NCBI RefSeq assembly: GCF_019145475.1
Contig: NZ_JAHTKI010000004.1
Location: 248,001 to 312,000 of the forward strand
Direction: 5' to 3'
Length of the DNA stretch: 64,000 nt
Source of the DNA: Pseudomonas botevensis
Lineage (GTDB): Bacteria; Pseudomonadota; Gammaproteobacteria; Pseudomonadales; Pseudomonadaceae
Of this stretch, positions 52,963 through 61,740 are shown one piece after another; the first letter of the stretch is position 1, and every line of letters begins with the position of its first letter. The notes beneath the pieces are model-generated. The model was not told the origin of the DNA and ran no database searches. It saw only the letters and a list, made by a program, of their open reading frames with translations. The position numbers and the translations under genes are program-made.

Positions 52963-54781
52963 GCATCCTTCCGAACGACAAAGTCCGATCGACGCCCACG
53001 GCATCATCGGCGACCTGCGCAGTGCGGCGCTGGTCAACGACAAGGGCAGCGTGGACTTTTTCTGCTGGCCGGAATTCGACAGCCCGTCGATCTTCTGTTC
53101 GCTGCTGGACACGCCCGATGCCGGGATTTTCCAGCTCGCACCGGACCTGCCCGATGCCCGGCGCGAGCAGATCTACCTGCCCGACACCAACGTCCTGCAA
53201 ACCCGCTGGCTCAGCGAACGCGCGGTGGTGGAAATCACCGACCTGCTGCCGATCGGCGACAACGACGATGCCTTGCCGCTGTTGATGCGCCGGGTGCGGG
53301 TGGTCAGCGGTGAGGCGACATTCAATATGCGTTGCGCGGTGCGCCACGACTACGCCCGCGCCACCACCCACGCGCAGATGGACAAGCAGGACGTGACCTT
53401 CAGCGCCAGCGGCCAGCCATCGTTGCGGCTGGCGTCGGATCAGCCGTTGCGGATTGACGCGCACGCAGCGGTCGCGAGTTTTACGCTCAAGCAGGATGAA
53501 ACGGCGGCATTCATGCTCGGCGCCAGCGACGATCCGCGCTTTGCCGAAGGCGCCGGGGACTTGTGCCTGGAGCGCACCCTGAAGTTCTGGCGCGACTGGA
53601 TCGGTCAATCGATCTATCGCGGACGCTGGCGGGAAATGGTTCATCGTTCGGCCCTCGCCCTGAAGCTGCTGACCTCGCGTCAGCATGGTGCGATCCTCGC
53701 CGCCGCCACGTTCGGTCTGCCGGAAACCGTCGGCGGCGAGCGCAACTGGGACTACCGCTACACCTGGATCCGCGATGCCTCGTTCACCGTCTACGCCTTC
53801 ATGCGCCTGGGTTTCGTCAACGAAGCCAACGATTACATGCGCTGGTTGCGCGGGCGGGTCAGCGACTGCACCGGCAAACCGATGAAATTGAACATCCTGT
53901 ATGCCGTCGACGGACGTCAGGAACTGCCGGAGGTCGAGCTGACGCACCTGTCCGGCCACGGCGGCGCACAACCGGTACGGATCGGCAATGGCGCCTATGA
54001 CCAGATCCAGCTCGACATCTTCGGCGAACTGATGGACGCGGTGTATCTGGTCAACAAATACGGCGACGCGATTTCCCACGAGGGCTGGCGCCATGTCGGG
54101 GAAGTCGTCAATCAAGTCTGTGAGACGTGGCAGACCCAGGATGTCGGCATCTGGGAAATGCGCGGTGAGCAACATGACTTCCTGCACTCGCGGCTGATGT
54201 GCTGGGTGGCGCTGGACCGGGCAATCCGCCTGGCCTCGAAGCGCTCGCTGCCCGCCCCGTTCGCCCGTTGGGACCAGACACGCCAGGCGATCTACGCCGA
54301 CATCTGGGACAACTTCTGGGACGAGGAACGCGGGCATTTCGTGCAATACCAGGGCGGCACCGCTCTCGACGGTTCGATGCTGCTGATGCCGCTGGTGCGT
54401 TTCGTCAGCGCCAAGGACCCGCGCTGGCTCTCGACCCTGCAAGCCATCGAAAAACACCTGGTGCGCGACGGCATGGTCTACCGCTACCGCAACGACGACA
54501 CCGGCATCGACGGACTGAGCGGCACCGAAGGCGCCTTCGCCGCGTGTTCGTTCTGGTACGTCGAATGCCTGGCCCGCGCCGGTCAACTGGACAAGGCCCA
54601 CCTGGAGTTCGAACAACTGCTGCGCTATGCCAACCCGCTGGGGCTGTATGCCGAAGAGTTCGACAGTCATGGCCGACATCTGGGCAACACGCCGCAAGCG
54701 CTGACGCACCTGGCGCTGATCAGTGCGGCGAGTTTTCTGGATCGCAAGTTGAGTGGGGAGAAGAATTACTGGCAGCCGTAG
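52955..54781 (+). CDS. Glycoside hydrolase family 15 protein (glucoamylase/trehalase-like)
   Basis: The protein (609 codons including stop) has the GH15 layout: an N-terminal beta-sandwich domain (about residues 1-220) and a C-terminal (alpha/alpha)6 catalytic barrel. The family motif GGERNWDYRYTWIRDASF marks the start of the barrel. LYAEEFDS near the end holds a likely catalytic Glu. No signal peptide is visible, so it should act in the cytoplasm on alpha-glucans or trehalose. I chose ATG 52955, ten bases after GGAG, over GTG 52949. It is coupled to the upstream SDR gene. Confidence 0.88.
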   Translation: MAEHPSERQSPIDAHGIIGDLRSAALVNDKGSVDFFCWPEFDSPSIFCSLLDTPDAGIFQLAPDLPDARREQIYLPDTNVLQTRWLSERAVVEITDLLPIGDNDDALPLLMRRVRVVSGEATFNMRCAVRHDYARATTHAQMDKQDVTFSASGQPSLRLASDQPLRIDAHAAVASFTLKQDETAAFMLGASDDPRFAEGAGDLCLERTLKFWRDWIGQSIYRGRWREMVHRSALALKLLTSRQHGAILAAATFGLPETVGGERNWDYRYTWIRDASFTVYAFMRLGFVNEANDYMRWLRGRVSDCTGKPMKLNILYAVDGRQELPEVELTHLSGHGGAQPVRIGNGAYDQIQLDIFGELMDAVYLVNKYGDAISHEGWRHVGEVVNQVCETWQTQDVGIWEMRGEQHDFLHSRLMCWVALDRAIRLASKRSLPAPFARWDQTRQAIYADIWDNFWDEERGHFVQYQGGTALDGSMLLMPLVRFVSAKDPRWLSTLQAIEKHLVRDGMVYRYRNDDTGIDGLSGTEGAFAACSFWYVECLARAGQLDKAHLEFEQLLRYANPLGLYAEEFDSHGRHLGNTPQALTHLALISAASFLDRKLSGEKNYWQP

Positions 54782-55089
54782 TCATCATTCTTCGCCAGAG
54801 CCTGTAAGAAAGATCCCCACCCCAACCGCCGTTTGTAGGATGGCAACCTACGAACGGTAAACACTCTCGCCCCTTGCGATTAAAGGGCTGGCCCACACAA
54901 TCGATTACCTTCGATACAACTTGTTGATGGCGAGGCCTACAACAACCTGCCAGACCCCGTGTAACGCTTGGCTCACAACTCGCACTTACACGCCGAAATA
55001 CCTTGTTGCCAGCTGTTACATCCCCCCCTACCATCCACCGCAACGGGCACAGCGGAGCTGTCCAATAAAACCCGATTCAAGGAACCAGA
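54782..55089. other. Intergenic region, no gene
   Basis: I see no supported gene. An 11-base inverted repeat with one mismatch (54829-54839 and 54847-54857) could form a hairpin 50 bases after the GH15 stop, but it lacks a T-run. Confidence 0.55.
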
Positions 55090-55479
55090 ATGAGCCAACG
55101 CATCCACCGTCAGATCGACACCCCACTGCGCACCGGCCTGACCCGCGACGAACTGTGGGAAGCCGCCGACAAGGGCCTCATCAAATGCTGGGAGATCGGC
55201 CGCCAGCGCGCCGCCCGCTTCCCCGACCTCGCCCAACGCTGCAGTGCCGATGAACTGCCGGTACTCGGCTGGAAAGGTGGCGTGAGCCGCAGCCTGAAGA
55301 AGAATGAAAAATACGGCTCGCTGAAATACCTTGCGCAGTGGCAGGGGTTGCGTGGGGAGGATCTGGATATTGATCTGGGTTCCGAGCGGGTCATGACCTG
55401 CTCACGGACGAAGATGGTGGTGACGTTTACGCCGGATCGGGCGAAGTATTTCAATCAGGTGGCGGAAGCCGAGGCTTAA
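55090..55479 (+). CDS. Conserved-looking hypothetical protein, unrecognised
   Basis: A 129-residue soluble, charged protein starts at an ATG with AAGGA six bases upstream. It has no signal peptide or membrane segment. The composition is rich in Arg and Lys, and the middle (WKGGVSRSLKKNEKYGSLKYLAQW) is strongly basic, so nucleic-acid binding is conceivable but not shown. Codon use matches the surrounding Pseudomonas genes. I do not recognise the family. Confidence 0.75.
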   Translation: MSQRIHRQIDTPLRTGLTRDELWEAADKGLIKCWEIGRQRAARFPDLAQRCSADELPVLGWKGGVSRSLKKNEKYGSLKYLAQWQGLRGEDLDIDLGSERVMTCSRTKMVVTFTPDRAKYFNQVAEAEA

Positions 55480-55551
55480 AACCTCATAAACCAGACGGTT
55501 TCCTCAGTAGCAAACTCACCTACCCGTACCCTCCTAAAATCGAGAATCGAA

Positions 55552-56211
55552 TTGAACAACTTATCGGCAAATGTCCATGTCGTAATGGATATCTACAAAA
55601 AGTACCGGCTTTGGGTTTTATGGATGTGTTCTATCGCAGGCGGTGTCGTCGGCTACTTTTTGATTGGGCCCTTTATCGTATCCGACGCTTATCAATGGAT
55701 TGCCGAGCTCGTCAATACCAATAAGCTTGTAGCAGACCTTATCGATATCAATGGCATGGTACGCGACAAGTTGCTTGCCAGTACCTTGCCGTTCTTTATC
55801 GTGTGGTCTTGCATGCTCACCATCTACGTGTGGGATAAAGGTTCCGTAGACACCATCAATCAGGTTTCGAAAAACTTGACGTTCCTTACCGGTGGGACCG
55901 CTTTTTTTACGATAGTACTGGGGTTCACTTTACTCGGTACGTTCAGCTCCGCCCTACAAAGGGTCGCGTTCTCGGGGTACACCATCCTCCTGATCGTACT
56001 TTCGATTCTCCTCATAATAATGGGGTTCGTCCTTCGGCACGTCATGAAGCCCACCATCACCCCTGCCTCTTTTATTAACCAATTTGCTCCTTGTTTACTG
56101 GCGCTGTGCATGGCGATCAGCCTCGCTCTATACGTCTACGGAATCCTTAATGACCCGATCAAGTTGTATGGAACCATTCTGAAACATCACGCCCTTCTCA
56201 AACCCATTTAA
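55552..56211 (+). CDS. Unrecognised five-helix membrane protein, AT-rich gene
   Basis: The 219-residue product has about five hydrophobic segments: LWVLWMCSIAGGVVGYFLI, LPFFIVWSCMLTIYVW, LTFLTGGTAFFTIVLGFTLL, ILLIVLSILLIIMGFV and LLALCMAISLALYVYGIL. The start is either the TTG at 55552 or, more conventionally, the ATG at 55585. Base composition is clearly lower in GC than its neighbours (about 38% over 55561-55620 by count) and codon use is different, which suggests horizontal origin. I could not assign a family. It converges on the GlxA-type regulator with 18 bases between. Confidence 0.7.
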   Translation: MNNLSANVHVVMDIYKKYRLWVLWMCSIAGGVVGYFLIGPFIVSDAYQWIAELVNTNKLVADLIDINGMVRDKLLASTLPFFIVWSCMLTIYVWDKGSVDTINQVSKNLTFLTGGTAFFTIVLGFTLLGTFSSALQRVAFSGYTILLIVLSILLIIMGFVLRHVMKPTITPASFINQFAPCLLALCMAISLALYVYGILNDPIKLYGTILKHHALLKPI

Positions 56212-56229
56212 TGACCATGCAACAAACCC

Positions 56230-57213
56230 TCAAGGCATTGCTGGATCTGTTGCTGCACTAACCGAAAACCGCTCCCGATAAGCCTGCGGCGTCACCCCCA
56301 TGGCCCGCAGGAAGCTGCGTCTTAACGTCTCTTCGCTGCCAAATCCGCAATTGGCCGCGACCCGTTTGATCGGCAGACCGGTATCGCTGAGCAGACGGCG
56401 GGCGGTTTCGACGCGGATCAGTTCGATGGCCCGGGCCGGGGTCTGGCCGGTGTCGGCGCGGTAGTGACGCACGAAGCTGCGCTCGCTCATACCGGCCTGC
56501 TCGGCGAGGGTCGGGATGCCCAGGTCGCAGGTCAGGTTTTCCGCGATCCAGGCGTGCAGGTCGTCGAAACGGTTACCTTGTTTTTGCAGGGACAGGGTCA
56601 CGCTGAACTGCGATTGCCCGCCGGGGCGCTTGAGGAACACCACCAGTTGCCGGGCAACGTCCAGGGCCATGTCGCGACCGAGGTCGTCTTCGACCATGGC
56701 CAGCGCCAGATCGATGCCGGCGGTGACGCCTGCCGAGGTCCACACCGGGCCGTCGTTGATGAAGATCGGGTTCGGCTCGACCTGCAAGCGCGGGTGTTTC
56801 TGCGCCAGTTGCTCGCAACGAGTCCAGTGAGTGACGACCCGGCGACCGTCGAGCCAACCACTGGCCGCCAGCAGAAACGCGCCAGTGCAGACCGAGGCCA
56901 CACGCCGGCAGCCGTTCGCGTGTTCACGCACCCAACTCACCAACTCGGCGTCTTCAGCAGCGGCATAGACGCCCCAGCCACCGGCGATGATCAGGGTATC
57001 GCTGGGCTGCTCCGGCAGCGGCCCGGCCAACATCGCCAATCCGGCGGACGAATTCACCGCCCCGCCACCGCTGGCGATCACCGCTGGCGCGTAAGGCGCA
57101 GGCAAACCCTGCTGGCGGGCAATGTCGTTGGCCGAGGCGAATACCTGCAACGGCCCGGTAACGTCGAGCAATTGCACATTGGCGAACGCGAGTACGTGGA
57201 TGATTTTCGGCAT
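56230..57213 (-). CDS. GlxA-family transcriptional regulator (DJ-1/PfpI plus AraC HTH)
   Basis: The 327-residue protein has an N-terminal DJ-1/PfpI-like domain (about 1-190) with the nucleophile-elbow-like SVCTGAF. A C-terminal AraC-type double helix-turn-helix (about 225-320) follows, including AGMSERSFVRHYRADTGQTPARAIELIRVETARRLL and a second helix pair. Proteins of this type often control the divergent gene, here an isonitrile hydratase 88 bases away. Two direct TTGGCGTA repeats, 21 bases apart, lie immediately upstream of its start codon and could be its own operator. Confidence 0.92.
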   Translation of the reverse strand: MPKIIHVLAFANVQLLDVTGPLQVFASANDIARQQGLPAPYAPAVIASGGGAVNSSAGLAMLAGPLPEQPSDTLIIAGGWGVYAAAEDAELVSWVREHANGCRRVASVCTGAFLLAASGWLDGRRVVTHWTRCEQLAQKHPRLQVEPNPIFINDGPVWTSAGVTAGIDLALAMVEDDLGRDMALDVARQLVVFLKRPGGQSQFSVTLSLQKQGNRFDDLHAWIAENLTCDLGIPTLAEQAGMSERSFVRHYRADTGQTPARAIELIRVETARRLLSDTGLPIKRVAANCGFGSEETLRRSFLRAMGVTPQAYRERFSVSAATDPAMP

Positions 57214-57250
57214 TTGGCGTAATTCGTGGGCTTATTGGCGTATGCGCCAA
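57214..57250. promoter_or_regulatory. Candidate AraC-type operator between regulator and inhA
   Basis: TTGGCGTA occurs at 57214-57221 and again at 57235-57242, exactly 21 bases apart, the two-turn period typical of AraC-family sites. The second copy also forms a palindrome with CGCCAA (57245-57250). The first copy abuts the regulator start codon, suggesting autoregulation. Confidence 0.5.
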
Positions 57251-57301
57251 AACCTACGCGCCTACAGTGAAGCCGTCCACCCCTTTTGACGGAGTAAAGC
57301 C

Positions 57302-57988
57302 ATGACGTTGCAGATCGGTTTTCTGTTGTTTCCTCAGGTGCAGCAACTCGACCTCACCGGCCCATACGAGGTGTTGGCCTCGCTGCCGGGTGTGCAGACG
57401 CATCTGATCTGGAAGGACCTGGTGCCGGTCACCGCCAGCACCGGTCTGCTGCTGAAACCGACCACCAGCTTCGAGGATTGTCCGGCCCTGGATGTGATCT
57501 GCATTCCCGGCGGCGCGGGTGTCGGGGCGCTGATGGAAGACGCGCAGACCCTGGCGTTCATCAAATCCCAGGCCGAGCAGGCAAAATACGTGACGTCGGT
57601 GTGTACCGGTTCGCTGGTGCTCGGCGCGGCTGGGCTGTTGCAGGGCAAGCGCGCGACCACGCACTGGGCCTACCACGATTTGCTGGCGACCCTCGGCGCG
57701 ATCCCGGTCAAGGATCGGGTCGTGCGTGACGGCAATCTGTTTACCGGCGGCGGCATCACGGCGGGGATCGATTTTGCCCTGACCCTGGCGACGGAACTGT
57801 TCGACGCCGACACCGCACAACTGGTGCAACTGCAACTGGAATACGCCCCGGCGCCACCGTTCGATGCCGGCAGCCCAGACACCGCGCCGGGCCGGATCAT
57901 CGAACAAGCCCGACTCAAGGCTGCGCCTTCGCTGAAGTTGCGGACCGAGATCACTGAGCGTGCGGCGGCGAAACTCAATCTGCGCTGA
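57302..57988 (+). CDS. inhA: Isonitrile hydratase InhA (DJ-1/PfpI superfamily)
   Basis: Isonitrile hydratase adds water to isonitriles to give N-substituted formamides. The 228-residue length, and Asp17, Cys101 and Thr102 (QQLDLTG and TSVCTGS), match the catalytic residues and length of the Pseudomonas putida enzyme as I recall it. There is no signal peptide, so it should be cytoplasmic. A divergent GlxA-family regulator is the likely controller. Other DJ-1/PfpI activities cannot be fully excluded from sequence alone. Confidence 0.88.
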   Translation: MTLQIGFLLFPQVQQLDLTGPYEVLASLPGVQTHLIWKDLVPVTASTGLLLKPTTSFEDCPALDVICIPGGAGVGALMEDAQTLAFIKSQAEQAKYVTSVCTGSLVLGAAGLLQGKRATTHWAYHDLLATLGAIPVKDRVVRDGNLFTGGGITAGIDFALTLATELFDADTAQLVQLQLEYAPAPPFDAGSPDTAPGRIIEQARLKAAPSLKLRTEITERAAAKLNLR

Positions 57989-58109
57989 ACCCTCGCCGAA
58001 CAGAAACCGGGATTTGTGAGCCGTCCCGGTTTTCCCCGTCACCTTCACTTGTCCCCACGCGTCCAGCCGTGTAGAAAGCCCTCCCACAAATTGTGCTCAA
58101 GGACTTTCC

Positions 58110-58901
58110 ATGACGGCTTTGCCATGGCTCTACCTCGCCCTTCTCAGCCTCGGTTACGGACTGGCGCTGAGCTTCGGTCAGCTCGGTTGGCTGGCACTGA
58201 TTTCCGTGGCCTTGCTGCTGTTCGCGGGTTTTGCCGTGCGCCAGCAGAAGTTGCCCGTGGCGCGTTTTCTCGGTCACGGCCTGTTCGTCGTGCTGGCCCT
58301 CGCGCTGGCCATGCATTGGCTGCCCGGCTTCTATAACGGGCGGGCCATCGAACCGCAGCGTTTCACCGACAACGCCGTGCCGTTTTCGATGTACCTGAAC
58401 CTGGACAAGCCGCTGATCGGCTTCTGGCTGCTGCTGGTGTGCCCGTGGATCGTCGCACGCCGCTCGTTGCGCCTGACGGTGTACGCCACCGCGCTGGCAC
58501 TGACGTTGAGCGTGATTCTGGCGCTGGGCGGCGCTGTGTTGCTGGGCATGATTGCCTGGGCACCAAAATGGCCGGATCAGGCGTGGCTATGGGTGCTGAA
58601 CAATCTGTTGCTGGTGACGCTGGTCGAGGAGGCGCTGTTTCGCGGCTATATACAGGGCGGCTTGAGCCGTAGCTTCAAACACTTGCCTTACGGCGACAAC
58701 CTGGCGCTGCTGCTGGCCTCCCTGCTGTTCGGCCTGGTGCATCTGGGCGCGGGCTGGCAATGGGTACTGCTGGCGAGCCTGGCAGGCGTCGGCTATGGTC
58801 TGGCCTATCGTTTCGGCGGGCTCGGCGCGGCGATCGCCACGCATTTTGGCCTGAACCTGCTGCATTTCGGCCTGTTCACCTATCCGATGCTTGCTGGCTG
58901 A
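58110..58901 (+). CDS. CPBP-family intramembrane metalloprotease
   Basis: This is an integral membrane protein of 263 residues with about eight hydrophobic segments. The CPBP (CAAX protease and bacteriocin-processing) signature is present: EEALFRGYIQGG (motif 1, EExxxR), FGLVHLG (motif 2, FxxxH) and ATHFGLNLLHFG (motif 3). The conserved Glu and His residues expected for metal binding are intact. The substrate is unknown. No bacteriocin gene is adjacent. Confidence 0.87.
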   Translation: MTALPWLYLALLSLGYGLALSFGQLGWLALISVALLLFAGFAVRQQKLPVARFLGHGLFVVLALALAMHWLPGFYNGRAIEPQRFTDNAVPFSMYLNLDKPLIGFWLLLVCPWIVARRSLRLTVYATALALTLSVILALGGAVLLGMIAWAPKWPDQAWLWVLNNLLLVTLVEEALFRGYIQGGLSRSFKHLPYGDNLALLLASLLFGLVHLGAGWQWVLLASLAGVGYGLAYRFGGLGAAIATHFGLNLLHFGLFTYPMLAG

Positions 58902-59003
58902 AGCAAGACCCGTTTTGCGACGCCGTACTTATTACTGAAAAAAAACTTCAATAATTTCCTGCGACCGCCGACAACCTTTCAAAGCCTTGCGGATTGAAAA
59001 ACC

Positions 59004-60569
59004 ATGCGTAATAACCAGCCCATTACACAACGCGAACGGACATTCCCGGCTCAACAGCGGTTGATTTCCACAACCGACGCCAAAGGCGTGATCACCTACT
59101 GCAACGACGCTTTCGTCGAGATCAGCGGGTTTTCGCGTGAGGAACTGATCCGTGCGCCGCACAACCTGGTCCGTCATCCCGACGTCCCGGCGGCGGTGTT
59201 TTCGCACATGTGGGGCACACTGAAACAAGGCTTGCCATGGATGGGCATTGTCAAGAACCGCTGCAAGACCGGTGACCATTATTGGGTCAACGCCTATGTG
59301 ACACCGGTGTTCGAAGGCAGTCAGGTGGTCGGTTACGAGTCGGTGCGGGTCAAACCCACCGCCGAACAGATCCGCCGTGCCGAAGCGCTCTATCAACGCA
59401 TCAACCAGGGCAAGTCGGCGATTCCAAAAGCAGACAAATGGCTGCCGGTGCTGCAGGACTGGCTGCCGTTCATTCTGGTCAGTCAACTGAGCTTCATGAT
59501 CGGCGCGACCCTGAACTCGCAGTGGGGCTTCGCCCTCGCCGCCGGTCTTTCGGTGCCGCTGGGCCTGATGGGCCTGCAATGGCAGCAACGCGGGCTCAAG
59601 CGCCTGCTGCGTCTGGCCGAGCAGACCACGTCCGACCCGCTGATCGCGCAGATGTACACCGACAGCCGTGGCGCGCAGGCACGACTGGAGATGTCGATTC
59701 TCAGCCAGGAAGCGCGTCTGAAAACCTGCCTGACCCGTCTGCAGGACACCGCCGAGCACCTGACCGATCAGGCCAAGCAGTCCGATGCCCTGGCGCACAA
59801 CAGCTCCAGCGGCCTGGAACGCCAGCGCGTGGAAACCGAACAGGTCGCCACCGCCGTCAACCAGATGGCCGCCACCACCCAGGAAGTCGCCAGCCACGTG
59901 CAGCGCACCGCCGACGCCACCCAGGAAGCCAATCGCCTGACCGGTCGCGGCCGCGACATCGCCGGAGAAACCCGCGAAGCCATCCAGCGCCTGTCGGTAG
60001 TCGTGGGTGAAACCGGCCTGACCGTCACCCAACTGGCCCGGGACAGCGACGAAATCGGCGGCGTGGTCGACGTGATCAAAGGCATCGCCGACCAGACCAA
60101 CCTGCTGGCCCTCAACGCTGCGATTGAAGCAGCGCGTGCCGGCGAGATGGGCCGCGGCTTTGCCGTGGTGGCCGACGAAGTCCGCCAACTGGCACAACGC
60201 ACCAGCGAATCGACCGGGCAAATCCACGCCCTGATCGCCAAGCTGCAGCAAACCGCCACCAGCGCCGTACAGACCATGGAAGCCGGGCATCGCCAGGCCG
60301 AAGAAGGTGTGTCACGAGTTCTGGAAGCGGATCAGGCCCTGGTGGGGATCAGCGAAGCGGTGGCCAACATCACCGACATGACCACCCAGATCGCCGCTGC
60401 GACCGAAGAGCAAAGTGCGGTGGCTGAAGAAATCAGCCGCAACATCAGCAACATCTCGGAACTGGCGGACCAGACCTCGGAACAGGCGCATAACTCGGCG
60501 TTGCTGAGTGAAGAGCTGACCAAGACGGCCAATACGCAGTATTCGTTGGTGGAGCGGTTTAACCGCTGA
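59004..60569 (+). CDS. aer: Aer-like PAS-containing methyl-accepting chemotaxis protein
   Basis: The 521-residue protein has an N-terminal PAS domain (about 15-125; [41 protein letters not shown]), as in the FAD-binding aerotaxis receptor Aer. Two membrane-spanning stretches follow (about residues 155-195), then a long cytoplasmic coiled coil. The signalling tip is the highly conserved [19 protein letters not shown] segment. There is no periplasmic sensor domain, so it senses an internal signal such as redox state. In PAO1 aer lies near the cco genes, and ccoN is 2.6 kb downstream here. Confidence 0.88.
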   Translation: MRNNQPITQRERTFPAQQRLISTTDAKGVITYCNDAFVEISGFSREELIRAPHNLVRHPDVPAAVFSHMWGTLKQGLPWMGIVKNRCKTGDHYWVNAYVTPVFEGSQVVGYESVRVKPTAEQIRRAEALYQRINQGKSAIPKADKWLPVLQDWLPFILVSQLSFMIGATLNSQWGFALAAGLSVPLGLMGLQWQQRGLKRLLRLAEQTTSDPLIAQMYTDSRGAQARLEMSILSQEARLKTCLTRLQDTAEHLTDQAKQSDALAHNSSSGLERQRVETEQVATAVNQMAATTQEVASHVQRTADATQEANRLTGRGRDIAGETREAIQRLSVVVGETGLTVTQLARDSDEIGGVVDVIKGIADQTNLLALNAAIEAARAGEMGRGFAVVADEVRQLAQRTSESTGQIHALIAKLQQTATSAVQTMEAGHRQAEEGVSRVLEADQALVGISEAVANITDMTTQIAAATEEQSAVAEEISRNISNISELADQTSEQAHNSALLSEELTKTANTQYSLVERFNR

Positions 60570-60584
60570 TTGGATTGGCAAAAC

Positions 60585-60620
60585 AAAAAACCCGGATTGC
60601 GAGAGCTTCCGGGTTTTTTA
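60585..60620 (+). terminator. Rho-independent terminator after aer
   Basis: Stem AAAAACCCGGA / TCCGGGTTTTT with an 11-base loop and a T-run, 16 bases after the aer stop. Confidence 0.92.
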
Positions 60621-60654
60621 TTGCCTGTCTGAAATTGATGTGGCCAGAACCGCC

Positions 60655-60751
60655 CTCTTCGTGGGCAAGCCCACTCCCACAGTCGTTTCGCATTGACCAC
60701 AAAACCTCGCAACACCACCATCATTGTGGGAGCGGGCTTGCCCGCGAAGAG
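60655..60751. repeat. Inverted REP pair
   Basis: A 27-base arm at 60655-60681 is inverted at 60725-60751 with two mismatches, containing GGGCAAGCCC and CTCCCACA. It belongs to the same REP family as the other copies in the window. Confidence 0.88.
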
Positions 60752-60885
60752 GCCCAGCCTGCCGGCGAAAATCTCATTCGAAAAGCGCGGATAGTGCCTA
60801 CAACTGAATCAGACCCGACTGACTGGCACGCGATGAAGTCCGTCTCTACTTTGTCGTTCAAACTTATTCACACGGGCTAGCCAAC

Positions 60886-61050
60886 ATGAATACATCACCT
60901 ACGCAGGATCCGATGGTCAGGACCGACAAACCTGTGAGAAAGGAGGTCCGAGGTGAACTGACATTCCTTGATGTGCAGCGAGCGGCCCGTGATGGACAGA
61001 AAGCGTTCGATAAATTTGTGATCACTGGCCGGCTGCTTCCCGATTATTGA
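60886..61050 (+). CDS. Possible small protein of 54 residues
   Basis: An ATG at 60886 opens 54 codons ending LLPDY. The product is charged, without membrane segment or signal peptide. There is no strong ribosome site just before the ATG. An AAAGGAGG-like sequence lies inside the frame at about 60938-60945, so a downstream start is also possible. A terminator-like hairpin follows the stop by 25 bases, which supports a transcribed unit. I do not recognise a family. Confidence 0.4.
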   Translation: MNTSPTQDPMVRTDKPVRKEVRGELTFLDVQRAARDGQKAFDKFVITGRLLPDY

Positions 61051-61075
61051 GGAGCATCAATCTCGTGATTTTGAA

Positions 61076-61110
61076 AGCCCGGAACGTGAAAGCGTCCGGG
61101 CTTTTTATTA
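61076..61110 (+). terminator. Rho-independent terminator after the small ORF
   Basis: Stem AGCCCGGA / TCCGGGCT with an 11-base loop, followed by TTTTATT. It would terminate plus-strand transcripts before the convergent DUF6124 gene. Confidence 0.88.
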
Positions 61111-61143
61111 CCCCGCTGAAACGTACAACGTCAGAGCTGGCGA

Positions 61144-61503
61144 TTACTGCGGCAAACGCAGCCTGTCCAGCAGTCGATTCACCAACAGCTCGTTCAGCAT
61201 GATTAACTGTTGCAGCGCCAGCAGCGGTTTGCGCTCCGGGCCGTTCACCGAGTTGGCGATATTGCCGGCCATGGCGTTGGCTGATGACAGGGATTCACAG
61301 GCTTCGACCAGCAGCGTTTCGTCATCCAGCGTGGGATCGACCATGTAAATGGGGCGGGTCTTGGGTGGGAAGCACTTCGGAGCTTCCGGGCCCAAGTAAA
61401 AGTCGAGTGCGCGGTCAACGGCGTCTTTTGTCTTTTGAGACTCAAGCGCGGGGTCGTGGGGGACTGGATCGGTTTCTGGTGGGTTTGGCGTGATTTTGAA
61501 CAT
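61144..61503 (-). CDS. DUF6124 family protein
   Basis: A 119-residue protein starts MFKITPNPPETDPVPHD, a beginning typical of a Pseudomonas family of unknown function annotated as DUF6124. The C-terminal part is helical and Leu-rich (LLALQQLIMLNELLVNRLLDRLRL). No signal peptide is seen. A ribosome site (GGAGAGTCCTT) precedes the ATG. The upstream ~230 bases look like a structured leader. Family recognition comes from memory of the N-terminal pattern; function is unknown. Confidence 0.78.
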   Translation of the reverse strand: MFKITPNPPETDPVPHDPALESQKTKDAVDRALDFYLGPEAPKCFPPKTRPIYMVDPTLDDETLLVEACESLSSANAMAGNIANSVNGPERKPLLALQQLIMLNELLVNRLLDRLRLPQ

Positions 61504-61740
61504 AAGGACTCTCCATCTTGAAAAAATTGAAGAGCCGACACTTTCGCTACCAAACGAAGGGTGGCGGCCATACGTGGGTTGGTAGACCGGTCAAGACAGA
61601 GAAACCCCCGGCGCCCCCGAGGGAGCCCCACGCATGGCCACCATATAAAGCGCAGCCCAAAAAATGAGACTGCATAAGGTGACGCCACACAGCTGTCAAG
61701 AAAGCGGGCTACCAAACCCGATCACTGTTTTTCAGTGACA
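61504..61740 (-). promoter_or_regulatory. Structured leader upstream of the DUF6124 gene
   Basis: The stretch holds several pairing blocks. GGTGGC..CCAT.CGTGGG (about 61559-61578) faces CCCCACGCATGGCCACC (about 61627-61643). GCTACCAAAC occurs at 61546-61555 and 61708-61717, with the complementary GTTGGTAG at 61578-61585. A small hairpin TCACTG-TTTTT-CAGTGA lies at 61722-61738. No ORF explains it. Confidence 0.5.
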
